Notes: a model not told the origin generated them from the letters alone. DNA of 46,211 nucleotides from a bacterium (GCA_030640805.1 DAOWIS010000007.1:1-46211); one strand, 5' to 3'; positions 1-6,761 are shown, numbered from the stretch's first letter. Translations and numbers: made by a program.

Positions 1-25
1 AAAATCCAAAATCCAAAATCCAAAA
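1..25. repeat. Heptanucleotide tandem repeat inside murB
   Basis: AAAATCC is repeated three times and followed by AAAAT, within the murB reading frame. The same unit in another phase (AATCCAA) is repeated five times inside secA at 2661-2695. Confidence 0.8.
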
Positions 26-286
26 TTATTTAAAAGATTTCCGGAATTAAAAAAGTTCAAAAAAAAAGGGATGATACCAGCTGCTTATTTGATTGAAGAA
101 TGTGGCTTAAAAGGTAAAAGAGTAGGCGGAGTTATGGTTTCTGAAAAACATTCAAATTTTATTATTAATTGCGGAAAAGGAAGAGCCGAAGATGTAATAA
201 TTTTAATTAGTTTAATTAAACAAAAAGTAAGAAATAAATTCGGAATCCAATTAGAGGAAGAAATAGAATATTTGCCTTTTATTTGA
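1..286 (+). CDS. murB: UDP-N-acetylenolpyruvoylglucosamine reductase, C-terminal part (5' end outside window)
   Basis: This is the end of MurB, the flavoenzyme that reduces UDP-GlcNAc-enolpyruvate to UDP-MurNAc in the cytoplasmic phase of peptidoglycan synthesis. The frame is open from base 2 to the stop at 284-286. The visible part matches the MurB C-terminal domain: IPAAYLIEECGLKGKRVGG, then VSEKHSNFIIN, then an AEDVIILISLIKQKV helix and a final KFGIQLEEEIEYL strand. The Glu of the VSEKH segment is the position expected for the catalytic acid in short-type MurB proteins. An ATG at 71 is internal, because homology continues upstream of it (FPELKKFKKKG). The first codons read a 7-base repeat (AAAATCC), so the domain junction carries a low-complexity insertion. 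murA lies about 38 kb downstream in the same window. Confidence 0.85.
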   Translation, partial: KSKIQNPKLFKRFPELKKFKKKGMIPAAYLIEECGLKGKRVGGVMVSEKHSNFIINCGKGRAEDVIILISLIKQKVRNKFGIQLEEEIEYLPFI

Positions 287-290
287 TGGG

Positions 291-479
291 ACCCCGCCCT
301 CTTAATTGCTTCGTAATTACAAAGAGTGAAGCGACTGGTTAGCATTTTACGAGATAGCACAATGGCGGTGCACTCCCTGTGGTCGGGGCTATTCGCCCAC
401 TGCACCGCGAAAGATAACATTCTTTATTTAACACTTACAGACTTTATCAAAGTTCAAGAGGGTAAAATAAAAGCGGGGT
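291..479. other. Long-range inverted repeat, possible structured RNA
   Basis: ACCCCGC (291-297) can pair with GCGGGGT (473-479), and CCTCTT (298-303) with AAGAGG (456-461), with an 11-base bulge. Inside, GCGGTGCA and TGCACCGC pair around 364-408. No open frame of note was seen here. The arrangement is like a long imperfect hairpin of about 190 bases. The length invites comparison with 6S RNA, but I see no conserved 6S feature, so this is only a candidate structure. Confidence 0.4.
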
Positions 480-554
480 TCTCAATTTCTTAACTAAATC
501 AAAGATTTAGAAGAAATTGGAAGTTATCCACAGTTTTTTTCTTTTTAAAAATGT

Positions 555-560
555 TAAAAT
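555..560 (+). promoter_or_regulatory. Extended -10 box (TGTTAAAAT) upstream of structured region and small Lys/Thr gene
   Basis: TG-T-TAAAAT at 552-560 fits an extended -10. No good -35 is visible. It would start a transcript near 567 covering the hairpins at 590-606 and 662-738 and the small gene at 781. Confidence 0.4.
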
Positions 561-589
561 ATAAAAAGAACCGCTCACTTCGTTCGCTG

Positions 590-606
590 TAATTACTTTG
601 TAATTA
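590..606. repeat. Small palindrome TAATTAC-TTT-GTAATTA
   Basis: This is a perfect 7-base stem with a 3-base loop, preceded by the words GAACCGCTCAC and TTCGTTCGC. Very similar words and a similar hairpin occur in the element after rpsK (28882-28951), which suggests one repeat family. Confidence 0.5.
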
Positions 607-661
607 AGAAGAGAATTTATTATTAACAAATACACCGTATTTCTTTCGAAGGAGTTACTAA

Positions 662-738
662 ACCCCCACACCAAACGAGGACAGGGCGTCAAGAGCGCCA
701 AAATTAATGAAGTCGGTCCTCATTATGGTAGTGGGGGT
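662..738. other. Nested inverted repeats, candidate structured RNA
   Basis: ACCCCCAC (662-669) pairs with GTGGGGGT (731-738), ACCA (670-673) with TGGT (726-729), GAGGAC (677-682) with GTCCTC (716-721) and GGCG (685-688) with CGCC (696-699). Four consecutive stems nest in order, which is more than expected by chance in AT-rich spacer. It lies between a -10 box and a tiny gene. I tested it by eye as a tRNA, SRP RNA or riboswitch and found no match. Confidence 0.45.
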
Positions 739-780
739 AAAGGTCGATTATTGATAAAACTCTAATTTCTAATAAAAAAA

Positions 781-873
781 ATGGTAAAAAGAAAAAAGAA
801 AACTACCAAGAAGAAAACTACCAAGAAGAGAACCACCAAGAAGAAAACCACCAAGAGAAAGAGAAGAAGATAA
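781..873 (+). CDS. Tiny Lys/Thr-repeat basic peptide (30 aa), histone-tail-like
   Basis: A short frame with an ATG start encodes 30 residues made of TTKKK-type repeats that end in KRKRRR, then TAA. Net charge is extremely positive and no hydrophobic residue follows the start, so binding to nucleic acid is the natural guess. The same repeat style forms the C-terminal tail of RpoA in this window (KKTTKKTTKKAIKK). There is no Shine-Dalgarno sequence; a -10 box lies at 555-560, and a GC stem with a T-run (889-1003) follows directly. Translation is not proven. A repeat that is open by chance is the alternative, but AAG/AAA and ACC/ACT codon variation argues against a recent pure DNA repeat. Confidence 0.45.
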   Translation: MVKRKKKTTKKKTTKKRTTKKKTTKRKRRR

Positions 874-888
874 GTTTTCTTAAGGTAG

Positions 889-1003
889 ACAACCCCGCCC
901 TCTATACTGTATTGCGTTTACTCTTTAATTATCTAAGAGAGAGAAGATATTTGTCACTTTTTAATAAAAACAACTACTGCTTAGGGGGCGGGGTTGTTTT
1001 TTT
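889..1003 (+). terminator. GC-rich stem with U-tract, long loop
   Basis: ACAACCCCGCCC (889-900) pairs perfectly with GGGCGGGGTTGT (986-997), followed by a run of seven T. The loop is about 85 bases, far longer than in a simple terminator, so a small structured RNA with its own terminator is an alternative. The left arm shares ACCCCGCCCTCT with the element at 291. Confidence 0.55.
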
Positions 1004-1014
1004 AAGAAATTATT

Positions 1015-1020
1015 TATAAT
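1015..1020 (+). promoter_or_regulatory. -10 box (TATAAT) for hpf
   Basis: TATAAT ends 17 bases before the hpf start codon, just after the T-run of the preceding stem. Confidence 0.5.
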
Positions 1021-1037
1021 ATAAAATTGAAAAGAAA

Positions 1038-1505
1038 ATGAAAATTACTATTAAATCAACTAATTTGAAATTAACTTCTGCTCTTCATGATTACATTGAG
1101 CAAAAAATTAATGGTTTAGAAAGGTTTATAAAAAAAGTTGGGATAAAAGACAGAAGCTTTGACCCTTCGACAAAACTCAGTATAAAAAAAGGAAAACCTC
1201 CTTTTGAGATTTGGTTAGAAGTAGGAAGAACTACTTTTCATCATAAAAAAGGAAATGTTTATAGGGCAGAGAGTCAAATTAGATTTTCCGGAAAAAGTAT
1301 AAGATCAGAAGTAGTTGGGCCGGATTTAAGGATAGTAATTAACGAAATAAAAGATGAACTCCAGCGAGAATTTAAAAAGTATCAAAAGAAACAGATGGCA
1401 ATATATAAAAGAGGAGCAAGAAAATTTAAAAAATCTCTTAAATTTGCTTCAGAGGCAAAATACAAACACAAAAAGGGAGCAAGAATAAGAGAAGAGGGAG
1501 CATGA
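1038..1505 (+). CDS. hpf: Ribosome hibernation-promoting factor, S30AE family
   Basis: This small ribosome-associated protein binds the 30S decoding region and silences or dimerises ribosomes when growth slows. The N-terminus (MKITIKSTNLKLTSALHDYI) and the strand-helix pattern TTFHHKKGNVYRAESQIRF...AINEI-like helix (here VINEIKDELQREFKKYQ) are typical of the S30AE domain. At 155 residues it is between the short and long forms, with a basic C-terminal tail instead of the long-form dimerisation domain. Between residues 38 and 55 it has an insertion (DRSFDPSTKLS) encoded by CTTCGACAAAACTCAG, which looks like half of a palindromic repeat. Its stop overlaps the start of the next gene (ATGA at 1502-1505), so translation is probably coupled to the arginine decarboxylase. 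Confidence 0.9.
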   Translation: MKITIKSTNLKLTSALHDYIEQKINGLERFIKKVGIKDRSFDPSTKLSIKKGKPPFEIWLEVGRTTFHHKKGNVYRAESQIRFSGKSIRSEVVGPDLRIVINEIKDELQREFKKYQKKQMAIYKRGARKFKKSLKFASEAKYKHKKGARIREEGA

Positions 1506-2044
1506 CACCGACTAAGTTTTTTCTTACCAAAGGAGTGGGAATTCACAAAGAACGTCTTCGTTCTTTTGAGTTAGCTTTAAGAAATGCCGGGATTGCTCAA
1601 TTTAATTTAGTTTCGGTTTCCAGTATTTTGCCTCCCGGTTGTAAAAAAGTTTCCAGAGAAAAAGGTTTAACTTTTTTGAAAACCGGAGAAATAATTTTTG
1701 TAGTGATAGCTAAAAACGAGGCAAATGAACCAAATCGACTTATTGGCGCTTCAATCGGTTGCGCCCTTCCGGCTCAAAGTAATTCCTATGGTTATCTTTC
1801 CGAACATCGTTCTTTTGGAGAGACCGAAGAGAAAGCCAGCGATTACGTTGAGGATTTAGCTGCCTCAATGCTTGCCTCAACTTTGGGAATAAAATTTAAT
1901 CCTGATGATGCTTGGGATTCTCGACGCCAAGTTTTTAAAATGAGCGGGAAAATTGTTTATACTTCCAATGTTACCCAAACAGCCCGAGGACAAAAAGATG
2001 GTCTTTGGACATCGGTCTTATCTGTCGCTGTTTTTATACCATGA
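1502..2044 (+). CDS. pdaD: Pyruvoyl-dependent arginine decarboxylase
   Basis: This enzyme decarboxylates arginine to agmatine using a pyruvoyl group made by self-cleavage. The cleavage region VSVSSILPPGC (residues 37-47) is clear; by analogy with Methanocaldococcus PvlArgDC, cleavage falls between Ser40 and Ser41 and Ser41 becomes pyruvate. The GASIGCALP and YLSEHRSFGETEEKA segments are family signatures, the latter holding the Glu expected in the active site. The length (180 aa) is normal. No agmatinase or spermidine synthase is visible nearby, so the fate of agmatine is open. The start overlaps the hpf stop, and secA follows after 37 bases, making an hpf-pdaD-secA unit. Confidence 0.9.
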   Translation: MTPTKFFLTKGVGIHKERLRSFELALRNAGIAQFNLVSVSSILPPGCKKVSREKGLTFLKTGEIIFVVIAKNEANEPNRLIGASIGCALPAQSNSYGYLSEHRSFGETEEKASDYVEDLAASMLASTLGIKFNPDDAWDSRRQVFKMSGKIVYTSNVTQTARGQKDGLWTSVLSVAVFIP

Positions 2045-2081
2045 AGAAATATTTAATGAGAGAAATTTTTTAAGCGAAGAT

Positions 2082-4925
2082 ATGTTTTTTATTCCTAAAA
2101 TTTTTGGCGATGCCAATAAAAAATACTTAAAGAAAACTCAGTCCTTAGTTGATAAGATTAATAACCTCGAATCAAAATTCGAGAGCCAAGCACATAAAGA
2201 TTTATATGCTTGGCTAAAAGAAAAAACTGCCGAACTCAAAGAACGATTAAAAAAAGGCGAAACTCTGGACGATATTCTTCCAGAAGCCTTTGCTTTATTA
2301 AGAGAATCAGCCAAAAGAACTTTAGGTCAGCGACCATTTGATGTTCAGTTGATCGGAGGGATTGTTTTACATCAGGGTAAGATTGCTGAAATGAAAACCG
2401 GTGAAGGAAAAACTTTAGCGGCTACTATGCCGGTTTACCTTAATGCCTTAGAAGGAAAAGGCGTTCATGTAGTCACAGTCAATGATTATTTAGCCAAAAG
2501 AGATACGGTCTGGATGGGACAAATCTATCACTTACTTGGGTTATCAGTGGGATGTATTGTTCATGAAGCTGCCTATTTGTATGATCCGAAATATCAAGGA
2601 GAAAATTCCAAATCACAAATTCCAAATTACAAACAAATTCCAAATTTCAAATCCCAAACTAATCCAAAATCCAAAATCCAAAATCCAAAATCCAAAAATG
2701 GAGAGAGAGATGAAAAAAGGGATTTAGTTGGAGGATTTAAGGTTATTGAGAGCTATCTGAGACCAGTTTCCAGAAAGGAGGCCTATTTGGCTGATATTAC
2801 CCATGGAACCAATAACGAATTTGGTTTTGATTATTTAAGAGACAATATGGCTTATGATCTGAACCAGATGGTTCAGAGGGGATTCAATTTTGTAATTGTT
2901 GACGAAGTGGATTCAATTTTAATAGATGAAGCTAGAACTCCTTTAATAATTTCTGCCCCAGATTTTGAAAGCACCAAAATGTATGGAGAATTCGCCACAA
3001 TTATTCCCCGGCTTAAGGGAAGTATTGATTATAATATTGATGAAAAAATGAAAGCCGCGACCTTAACCGATGAAGGAATTTCCAAGGTTGAAAAAATATT
3101 GGGAATAGAGAATATTTATCAAGAAAAAGGAATAAAAGAGGTTCATCATTTAGAACAAGCCCTAAGGGCTGAAGTTCTTTTTAAAAAAGACAGAGATTAT
3201 GTGGTTAAGCCTGCCCGCAATGCTTCGCATAGCGATGCAGGCGGGGATGATCAAGTAATTATCGTGGACGAATTTACTGGTCGATTGATGCCCGGTCGTC
3301 GTTATTCGGGAGGACTTCATCAAGCTCTTGAAGCAAAAGAAGGAGTTAAGGTTCAACAAGAATCTCGAACCTTGGCGACTATAACTTTTCAAAATTATTT
3401 TCGAATGTATAAAAAGTTAGCCGGAATGACCGGAACTGCTGCCACCAGCGCAGAAGAGTTTTATAAAGTTTATAAATTGGAAGTGATAATTATTCCTACT
3501 AATCGACCGATGATAAGAGAAGATTTTCCTGATTTAATTTATAAAACCGAAAGAGGAAAAATTAAAGCTATAATTAAAGAGATTAAAGAATCTTATCAGA
3601 GAGGACAACCCGTCTTAGTAGGAACGACTTCTATTGAAAAGAACGAAAAATTGGGAGCTTTTTTAGAAAGAGAAGGAATTCCTCATCAGATTTTAAATGC
3701 AAAACATCATGAAAAAGAAGGAGAAATTATTGCTCAAGCCGGCAGACTTAAAGCAGTGACGGTGGCTACTAATATGGCTGGTCGGGGAGTAGATATAATA
3801 TTAGGCGGTAACCCACCTGATTCTAAAGAAGCCGAAAAAGTAAAAAAACTGGGCGGACATTATGTCATTGGAACCGAGAGACACGAAGCCTGGAGAATTG
3901 ACAATCAGCTTCGAGGAAGAACTGGTCGTCAAGGGGATGCGGGTTGTTCCCGATTTTTTATTTCTTTAGAGGACGATTTAGCCAGAATTTTTGGTGGAGA
4001 TAAAGTAAAATTTTTAATGGAACGACTGATTCCCGAAGATCAACCCATTGAAACCAAAATGGTTTCTAAGGTTATTGAATCAGCTCAGGCCAGAATTGAA
4101 GGTTATAATTTTGATTTAAGAAAACATCTTTTGGACTACGATGATGTTTTAAACAAACAAAGAGAAATTATTTATAAGAAAAGGAAAAACGTATTAGAGA
4201 TAAAAGATAAAAGCCAAGAGGCAAGTTTGAGAGAAATAGTTTGGGAAATGATAGAAAAAGAGATTAGAAAAATTTGTGGTTTTCATTTTGCCTCTGATTA
4301 TTCTGAGGATTGGAATTGCGAAGAGGTTAGTGAAATTTTTAAAACAATTTTTCCTGTTCCAGAAAATTTACATAGAAACCTTTTAATTATTAAAGAGGAG
4401 AAAGAAAACCTAAATCTAAAGCGAGAGAAAATAGTGAACTACATTTTTAAGTTAGCTGAGACCGCTTTTTTTAAAAAAGGAGAGGAATGGGGAGAAAAGG
4501 CAGAGCAAATTCAGAAAATAGTTTTACTTAATAGTTTAGATGTTCTTTGGCAGGAGCATATAGATTTTATGGAATATTTAAGAGATAGCGTGAGATTAAG
4601 GGCTTATGGGCAGAGGGATCCTTTGGTGGAATATAAAAATGAAGGTCATCGTGCTTTCAAGAAATTATTGGAAAATTGGCAGAACAGGGTAGTGGGGACA
4701 ATATTTAAAGTATCGTTGCAACAGCCAGTCGCGACATCGCCAATTCAAACCGAGAAACCAACTGAACCTCGTCAATATAATCAGCGGCAATCAGCTAAAA
4801 TCAGCATTGATCAACGTGCCAAGCCTAAGCTTGGCAGAAATGACCCTTGCCCTTGCGGCAAAAAAGACCCCAAAACTGGCAAGCCGATGAAGTATAAAAA
4901 ATGCTGCTATCCGAAATTTGGATAA
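2082..4925 (+). CDS. secA: Protein translocase ATPase SecA
   Basis: SecA drives preprotein export through SecYEG. The start is placed at 2082 (MFFIPKIFGDANKKYL), which matches the family N-terminus; an open frame from 1953 would overlap pdaD and has no homology. Landmarks are Walker A MKTGEGKT (residues 104-111), the DEVDSILIDEARTPLIIS Walker B region, TGTAATSAEEF, NMAGRGVDI and GRTGRQGD, and a C-terminal SEC-C zinc tail NDPCPCG...KKCCYPKFG. Two stretches do not belong to the family. Residues about 173-215 are a repeat-coded Asn/Lys/Pro/Gln-rich insertion made of 7-base units, and residues about 377-389 (PARNASHSDAGGD) are coded by a palindromic element between YVVK and QVIIVDEFTGR. SecD and SecF lie 1.8 kb downstream. 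There is no Shine-Dalgarno sequence. Confidence 0.95.
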   Translation: MFFIPKIFGDANKKYLKKTQSLVDKINNLESKFESQAHKDLYAWLKEKTAELKERLKKGETLDDILPEAFALLRESAKRTLGQRPFDVQLIGGIVLHQGKIAEMKTGEGKTLAATMPVYLNALEGKGVHVVTVNDYLAKRDTVWMGQIYHLLGLSVGCIVHEAAYLYDPKYQGENSKSQIPNYKQIPNFKSQTNPKSKIQNPKSKNGERDEKRDLVGGFKVIESYLRPVSRKEAYLADITHGTNNEFGFDYLRDNMAYDLNQMVQRGFNFVIVDEVDSILIDEARTPLIISAPDFESTKMYGEFATIIPRLKGSIDYNIDEKMKAATLTDEGISKVEKILGIENIYQEKGIKEVHHLEQALRAEVLFKKDRDYVVKPARNASHSDAGGDDQVIIVDEFTGRLMPGRRYSGGLHQALEAKEGVKVQQESRTLATITFQNYFRMYKKLAGMTGTAATSAEEFYKVYKLEVIIIPTNRPMIREDFPDLIYKTERGKIKAIIKEIKESYQRGQPVLVGTTSIEKNEKLGAFLEREGIPHQILNAKHHEKEGEIIAQAGRLKAVTVATNMAGRGVDIILGGNPPDSKEAEKVKKLGGHYVIGTERHEAWRIDNQLRGRTGRQGDAGCSRFFISLEDDLARIFGGDKVKFLMERLIPEDQPIETKMVSKVIESAQARIEGYNFDLRKHLLDYDDVLNKQREIIYKKRKNVLEIKDKSQEASLREIVWEMIEKEIRKICGFHFASDYSEDWNCEEVSEIFKTIFPVPENLHRNLLIIKEEKENLNLKREKIVNYIFKLAETAFFKKGEEWGEKAEQIQKIVLLNSLDVLWQEHIDFMEYLRDSVRLRAYGQRDPLVEYKNEGHRAFKKLLENWQNRVVGTIFKVSLQQPVATSPIQTEKPTEPRQYNQRQSAKISIDQRAKPKLGRNDPCPCGKKDPKTGKPMKYKKCCYPKFG
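2605..2695. repeat. 7-base-period repeat inserted in frame in secA
   Basis: Degenerate heptamers (ATTCCAA, ATCACAA, ATTCCAA, ATTACAA and variants) lead into five exact AATCCAA units (2661-2695). Because 7 is not a multiple of 3, the peptide repeats only every seven residues (KIQNPKS). Confidence 0.85.
3210..3246. repeat. Palindromic element inserted in frame in secA
   Basis: CCCGC and GCGGG flank an imperfect inner stem (GCAATGCT against AGCGATGC). It codes for PARNASHSDAGGD, which interrupts the strand preceding VDEFTGR. The GCGATGC core resembles that of the element in the glycosyltransferase at 44084-44127. Confidence 0.7.
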
Positions 4926-4966
4926 ATATCACAAAATACCGTCTATGAGTTATCCACAAAAAAGAC

Positions 4967-5000
4967 TTGACAGAAATTAACAGATAGAATAAGATATAAT
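4967..5000 (+). promoter_or_regulatory. Promoter-like sequence just ahead of a terminator
   Basis: TTGACA at 4967-4972 is followed by TAAGAT at 17-base spacing (4990-4995) or TATAAT at 22 bases (4995-5000). The first transcribed bases would be the terminator hairpin at 5011-5046, so either it is a decoy or it makes a very short RNA. Confidence 0.4.
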
Positions 5001-5010
5001 TACTAACTTC

Positions 5011-5046
5011 CCCGTCCCTAGCTTCGGCTAATGGCGGGTTTTTTAT
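5011..5046 (+). terminator. Rho-independent terminator after secA
   Basis: CCCGTCCCTAGC (5011-5022) pairs imperfectly with GCTAATGGCGGG (5027-5038) around a TTCG loop, followed by TTTTTTATTTT. Confidence 0.7.
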
Positions 5047-5061
5047 TTTACTAATTTTTGT

Positions 5062-5067
5062 TAAAAT
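5062..5067 (+). promoter_or_regulatory. Extended -10 box (TGTTAAAAT) deciding a leaderless start
   Basis: TG-T-TAAAAT ends at 5067. Transcription would begin near 5074, on the second in-frame ATG (5075), while the first ATG (5066) overlaps the box and would not be transcribed. Confidence 0.55.
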
Positions 5068-5074
5068 GGAACTA

Positions 5075-5650
5075 ATGACCAAACAGGTAAAAGATAAAAA
5101 CAAAGAACGAGTGATTATCTTTTTGGATGGTAGTAATTTCTATCACCGCCTTAAAGATCCAGAATTAGACCTTAGACAATTATTAGGATTTGATTATAAA
5201 AGATTTGCTCAATGGTTGGCCCATAGACGTCCAATTGTGGATTGTATTTACTATGTAGGTTTGGTAAGAAAAGAACCAGGCAATCCTAAAAGTGAGGAGT
5301 TAGTCAGAAATCAGCAAAGATTATTTGCTTTTCTCCAAAAACAAGATTGGAAAATAAAAACTGGCTATATGATGAAACACGATAAAGATTATAAAGAGAA
5401 AGGTGTAGATGTAAAATTAGCAGTAGATATTTTAGATATGGCTTATCAAGATAAATATAATACCGCTATCATTGTTAGTTCAGATACTGACTTAATACCA
5501 GGCATTATTAGGGCGAAAGAGTTAGGAAAGAAGATAGAATATATTGGTTTTTCACATAAACCAAGTTTTGCTATGCAACGTTACGCTAATTTAAGCCGTT
5601 TATTAAGTAAAATAGAATTAGAACAATTCTTGCCCAAAACACTTCTTTAA
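5075..5650 (+). CDS. NYN/LabA-like domain protein (PIN-like ribonuclease fold)
   Basis: This is a stand-alone NYN domain of 191 residues. The N-terminal strand VIIFLDGSNFYHRL carries the first acidic residue of the metal site. KGVDVKLAVDILDMAY and the strand IIVSSDTDLIPGIIRAKELGKKI provide the further conserved Asp residues, followed by YIGF. Members of this family are metal-dependent RNases or regulators; the substrate cannot be told from sequence. It sits between secA and the cysteine-peptidase-like gene with its own promoter and terminator, so it is probably an independent unit. The start at 5075 was preferred over 5066 because of the -10 box position. Confidence 0.8.
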   Translation: MTKQVKDKNKERVIIFLDGSNFYHRLKDPELDLRQLLGFDYKRFAQWLAHRRPIVDCIYYVGLVRKEPGNPKSEELVRNQQRLFAFLQKQDWKIKTGYMMKHDKDYKEKGVDVKLAVDILDMAYQDKYNTAIIVSSDTDLIPGIIRAKELGKKIEYIGFSHKPSFAMQRYANLSRLLSKIELEQFLPKTLL

Positions 5651-5662
5651 TCTAAAAATTTA

Positions 5663-5728
5663 TTCGGGGATAACGCTCGATCGGACGGAATCCCCGAATA
5701 TATCTATTGATTTCAGAAATCAATAGAT
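5663..5728. repeat. Two adjacent palindromes
   Basis: TTCGGGGA (5663-5670) pairs with TCCCCGAA (5691-5698). ATCTATTGATTT (5702-5713) pairs perfectly with AAATCAATAGAT (5717-5728) around CAG. There is no clear T-run, so a plain terminator is not certain. Confidence 0.65.
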
Positions 5729-5736
5729 TGGAGAGT

Positions 5737-5793
5737 AAAAAAGATCCAGCCACTGGCAAACCAATTAAATACAAAAAGTGTTGTGGGAGATAA
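5737..5793 (+). pseudogene. Relic of a SEC-C motif (secA 3' tail fragment)
   Basis: The reading KKDPATGKPIKYKKCCGR-stop closely parallels the secA tail KKDPKTGKPMKYKKCC. It has no start codon of its own and lacks the first CPCG half. Its final GGGAGA appears to serve as the Shine-Dalgarno sequence for the next gene. Confidence 0.7.
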
Positions 5794-5794
5794 G

Positions 5795-6502
5795 ATGAAA
5801 TTTGAACCAAAATTTTATGAAAATTGGAAAGATGGTAATCACTGTCTTCAAGTAGCTGTAATGATGGTGCTTAATACTTTAAATGGCCCTGTTGATTGGA
5901 AAGAAGTTAATAAGATAACTCAATATGAAGATGGTTTATATTCTTGGCCCCCCGCCGCTGTTATTAATCTTGCAGAAAGAATACCTGGTACAAGATTTAT
6001 TAGCACATTTGATTATAAAGACTTTTCAGAATGTGGTGAGGACTATGCTCGTGGATATATGAAGCCAAATTGGTTTAAAGACCAAAAACAACATGCATCG
6101 GAAAACTTTAAGAAAGAACAGACCGCGGCAAGAGGGCTTATGTCCAAGGGTTTGTTTAGAAAAATGAAGATAGGGAAGGGGGAAATTGAGAAATTTCTAT
6201 CCGATCACTTGCTTATTGCCTTAGTCGACGCTGGAAAAATGGCTGATAAAGATTGGATAGCAGGTCATTTTGTTCTTGTATATGGAGAAACTGATGATAA
6301 ATTTTTATTACATGATCCTGGATTACCCTGTCATTCAGCATGGGCAGTGGGCAAAGATCAATTTATGAAGGCATTTCAAGATGAATTAATTATAATTCCC
6401 AATAAGGGTATACGATTTGGGGTCGAGATTAGCAGAAACGATCCCTGTCCATGTGGCTCCAATAAGAAATACAAAAAATGCTGCTATCCGAAATTTGGAT
6501 AG
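5795..6502 (+). CDS. Papain-like (C39-like) cysteine peptidase domain with SEC-C tail
   Basis: The protein has 235 residues. The N-terminal part looks like a C39-type papain fold: NHCLQVAVMMVLN gives the candidate nucleophile Cys with a following helix, and GHFVLVYGETDDKFLLHDPG gives the candidate catalytic His and the downstream Asp/Asn strand. Activity is inferred, not shown. The last 25 residues are a SEC-C zinc motif (NDPCPCGSNKKYKKCC) ending in YPKFG, and the last 23 or so bases are identical to the end of secA. No signal peptide is visible, so it is probably cytoplasmic. The ATG at 5795 was chosen over GTG 5783 because GGGAGA lies at the right distance upstream. A bacteriocin-processing role is possible but no partner is nearby. 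Confidence 0.65.
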   Translation: MKFEPKFYENWKDGNHCLQVAVMMVLNTLNGPVDWKEVNKITQYEDGLYSWPPAAVINLAERIPGTRFISTFDYKDFSECGEDYARGYMKPNWFKDQKQHASENFKKEQTAARGLMSKGLFRKMKIGKGEIEKFLSDHLLIALVDAGKMADKDWIAGHFVLVYGETDDKFLLHDPGLPCHSAWAVGKDQFMKAFQDELIIIPNKGIRFGVEISRNDPCPCGSNKKYKKCCYPKFG

Positions 6503-6592
6503 TAGAATTAATAAAAAGTTTTTTTGTTGTAAATTTTTTTAAATTTTTTTTTAAAAAACCTTACCGTTACTATTTAAACCAATTAATTTACT

Positions 6593-6630
6593 GAACATTT
6601 TCAAGAGACGGTCGTCCCTTAAAAATGTTC
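6593..6630. repeat. Inverted repeat GAACATTTT / AAAATGTTC
   Basis: A 9-base perfect stem with an inner GACG/CGTC stem lies just before the terminator at 6641. Confidence 0.5.
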
Positions 6631-6640
6631 GATGATATTT

Positions 6641-6662
6641 GGAAGTTCAACTTCCTTTTTTT
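6641..6662 (+). terminator. Terminator with GTTCAAC-centred palindrome
   Basis: GGAAGTTCAACTTCC is followed by seven T. The palindrome belongs to the GTTNAAC-centred family also seen at 14634, 43179 and 43236. Confidence 0.65.
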
Positions 6663-6745
6663 GTTTCGTGTCAATTGTCAACCGTCAAATGTCAATTGTT
6701 TTATGTTCCGTTTCATGATTTATTGTTAAATGTTCAACAATTTGC

Positions 6746-6751
6746 TAAAAT
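6746..6751 (+). promoter_or_regulatory. Extended -10 box (TGCTAAAAT) for secD
   Basis: TAAAAT with a TG extension ends 10 bases before the secD ATG, giving a leader of only a few bases. Confidence 0.5.
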
Positions 6752-6761
6752 TTAATTAATT

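Noticed and set aside
662-738. tRNA or SRP RNA on either strand
   Set aside because: No T-loop or anticodon arm and no GGAAG/AGCAG tetraloop region were found; only nested stems remain.
1953-2081. Longer SecA N-terminus starting at 1953
   Set aside because: It overlaps pdaD in another frame and has no SecA homology; MFFIPKIFGDANKK at 2082 matches the family start.
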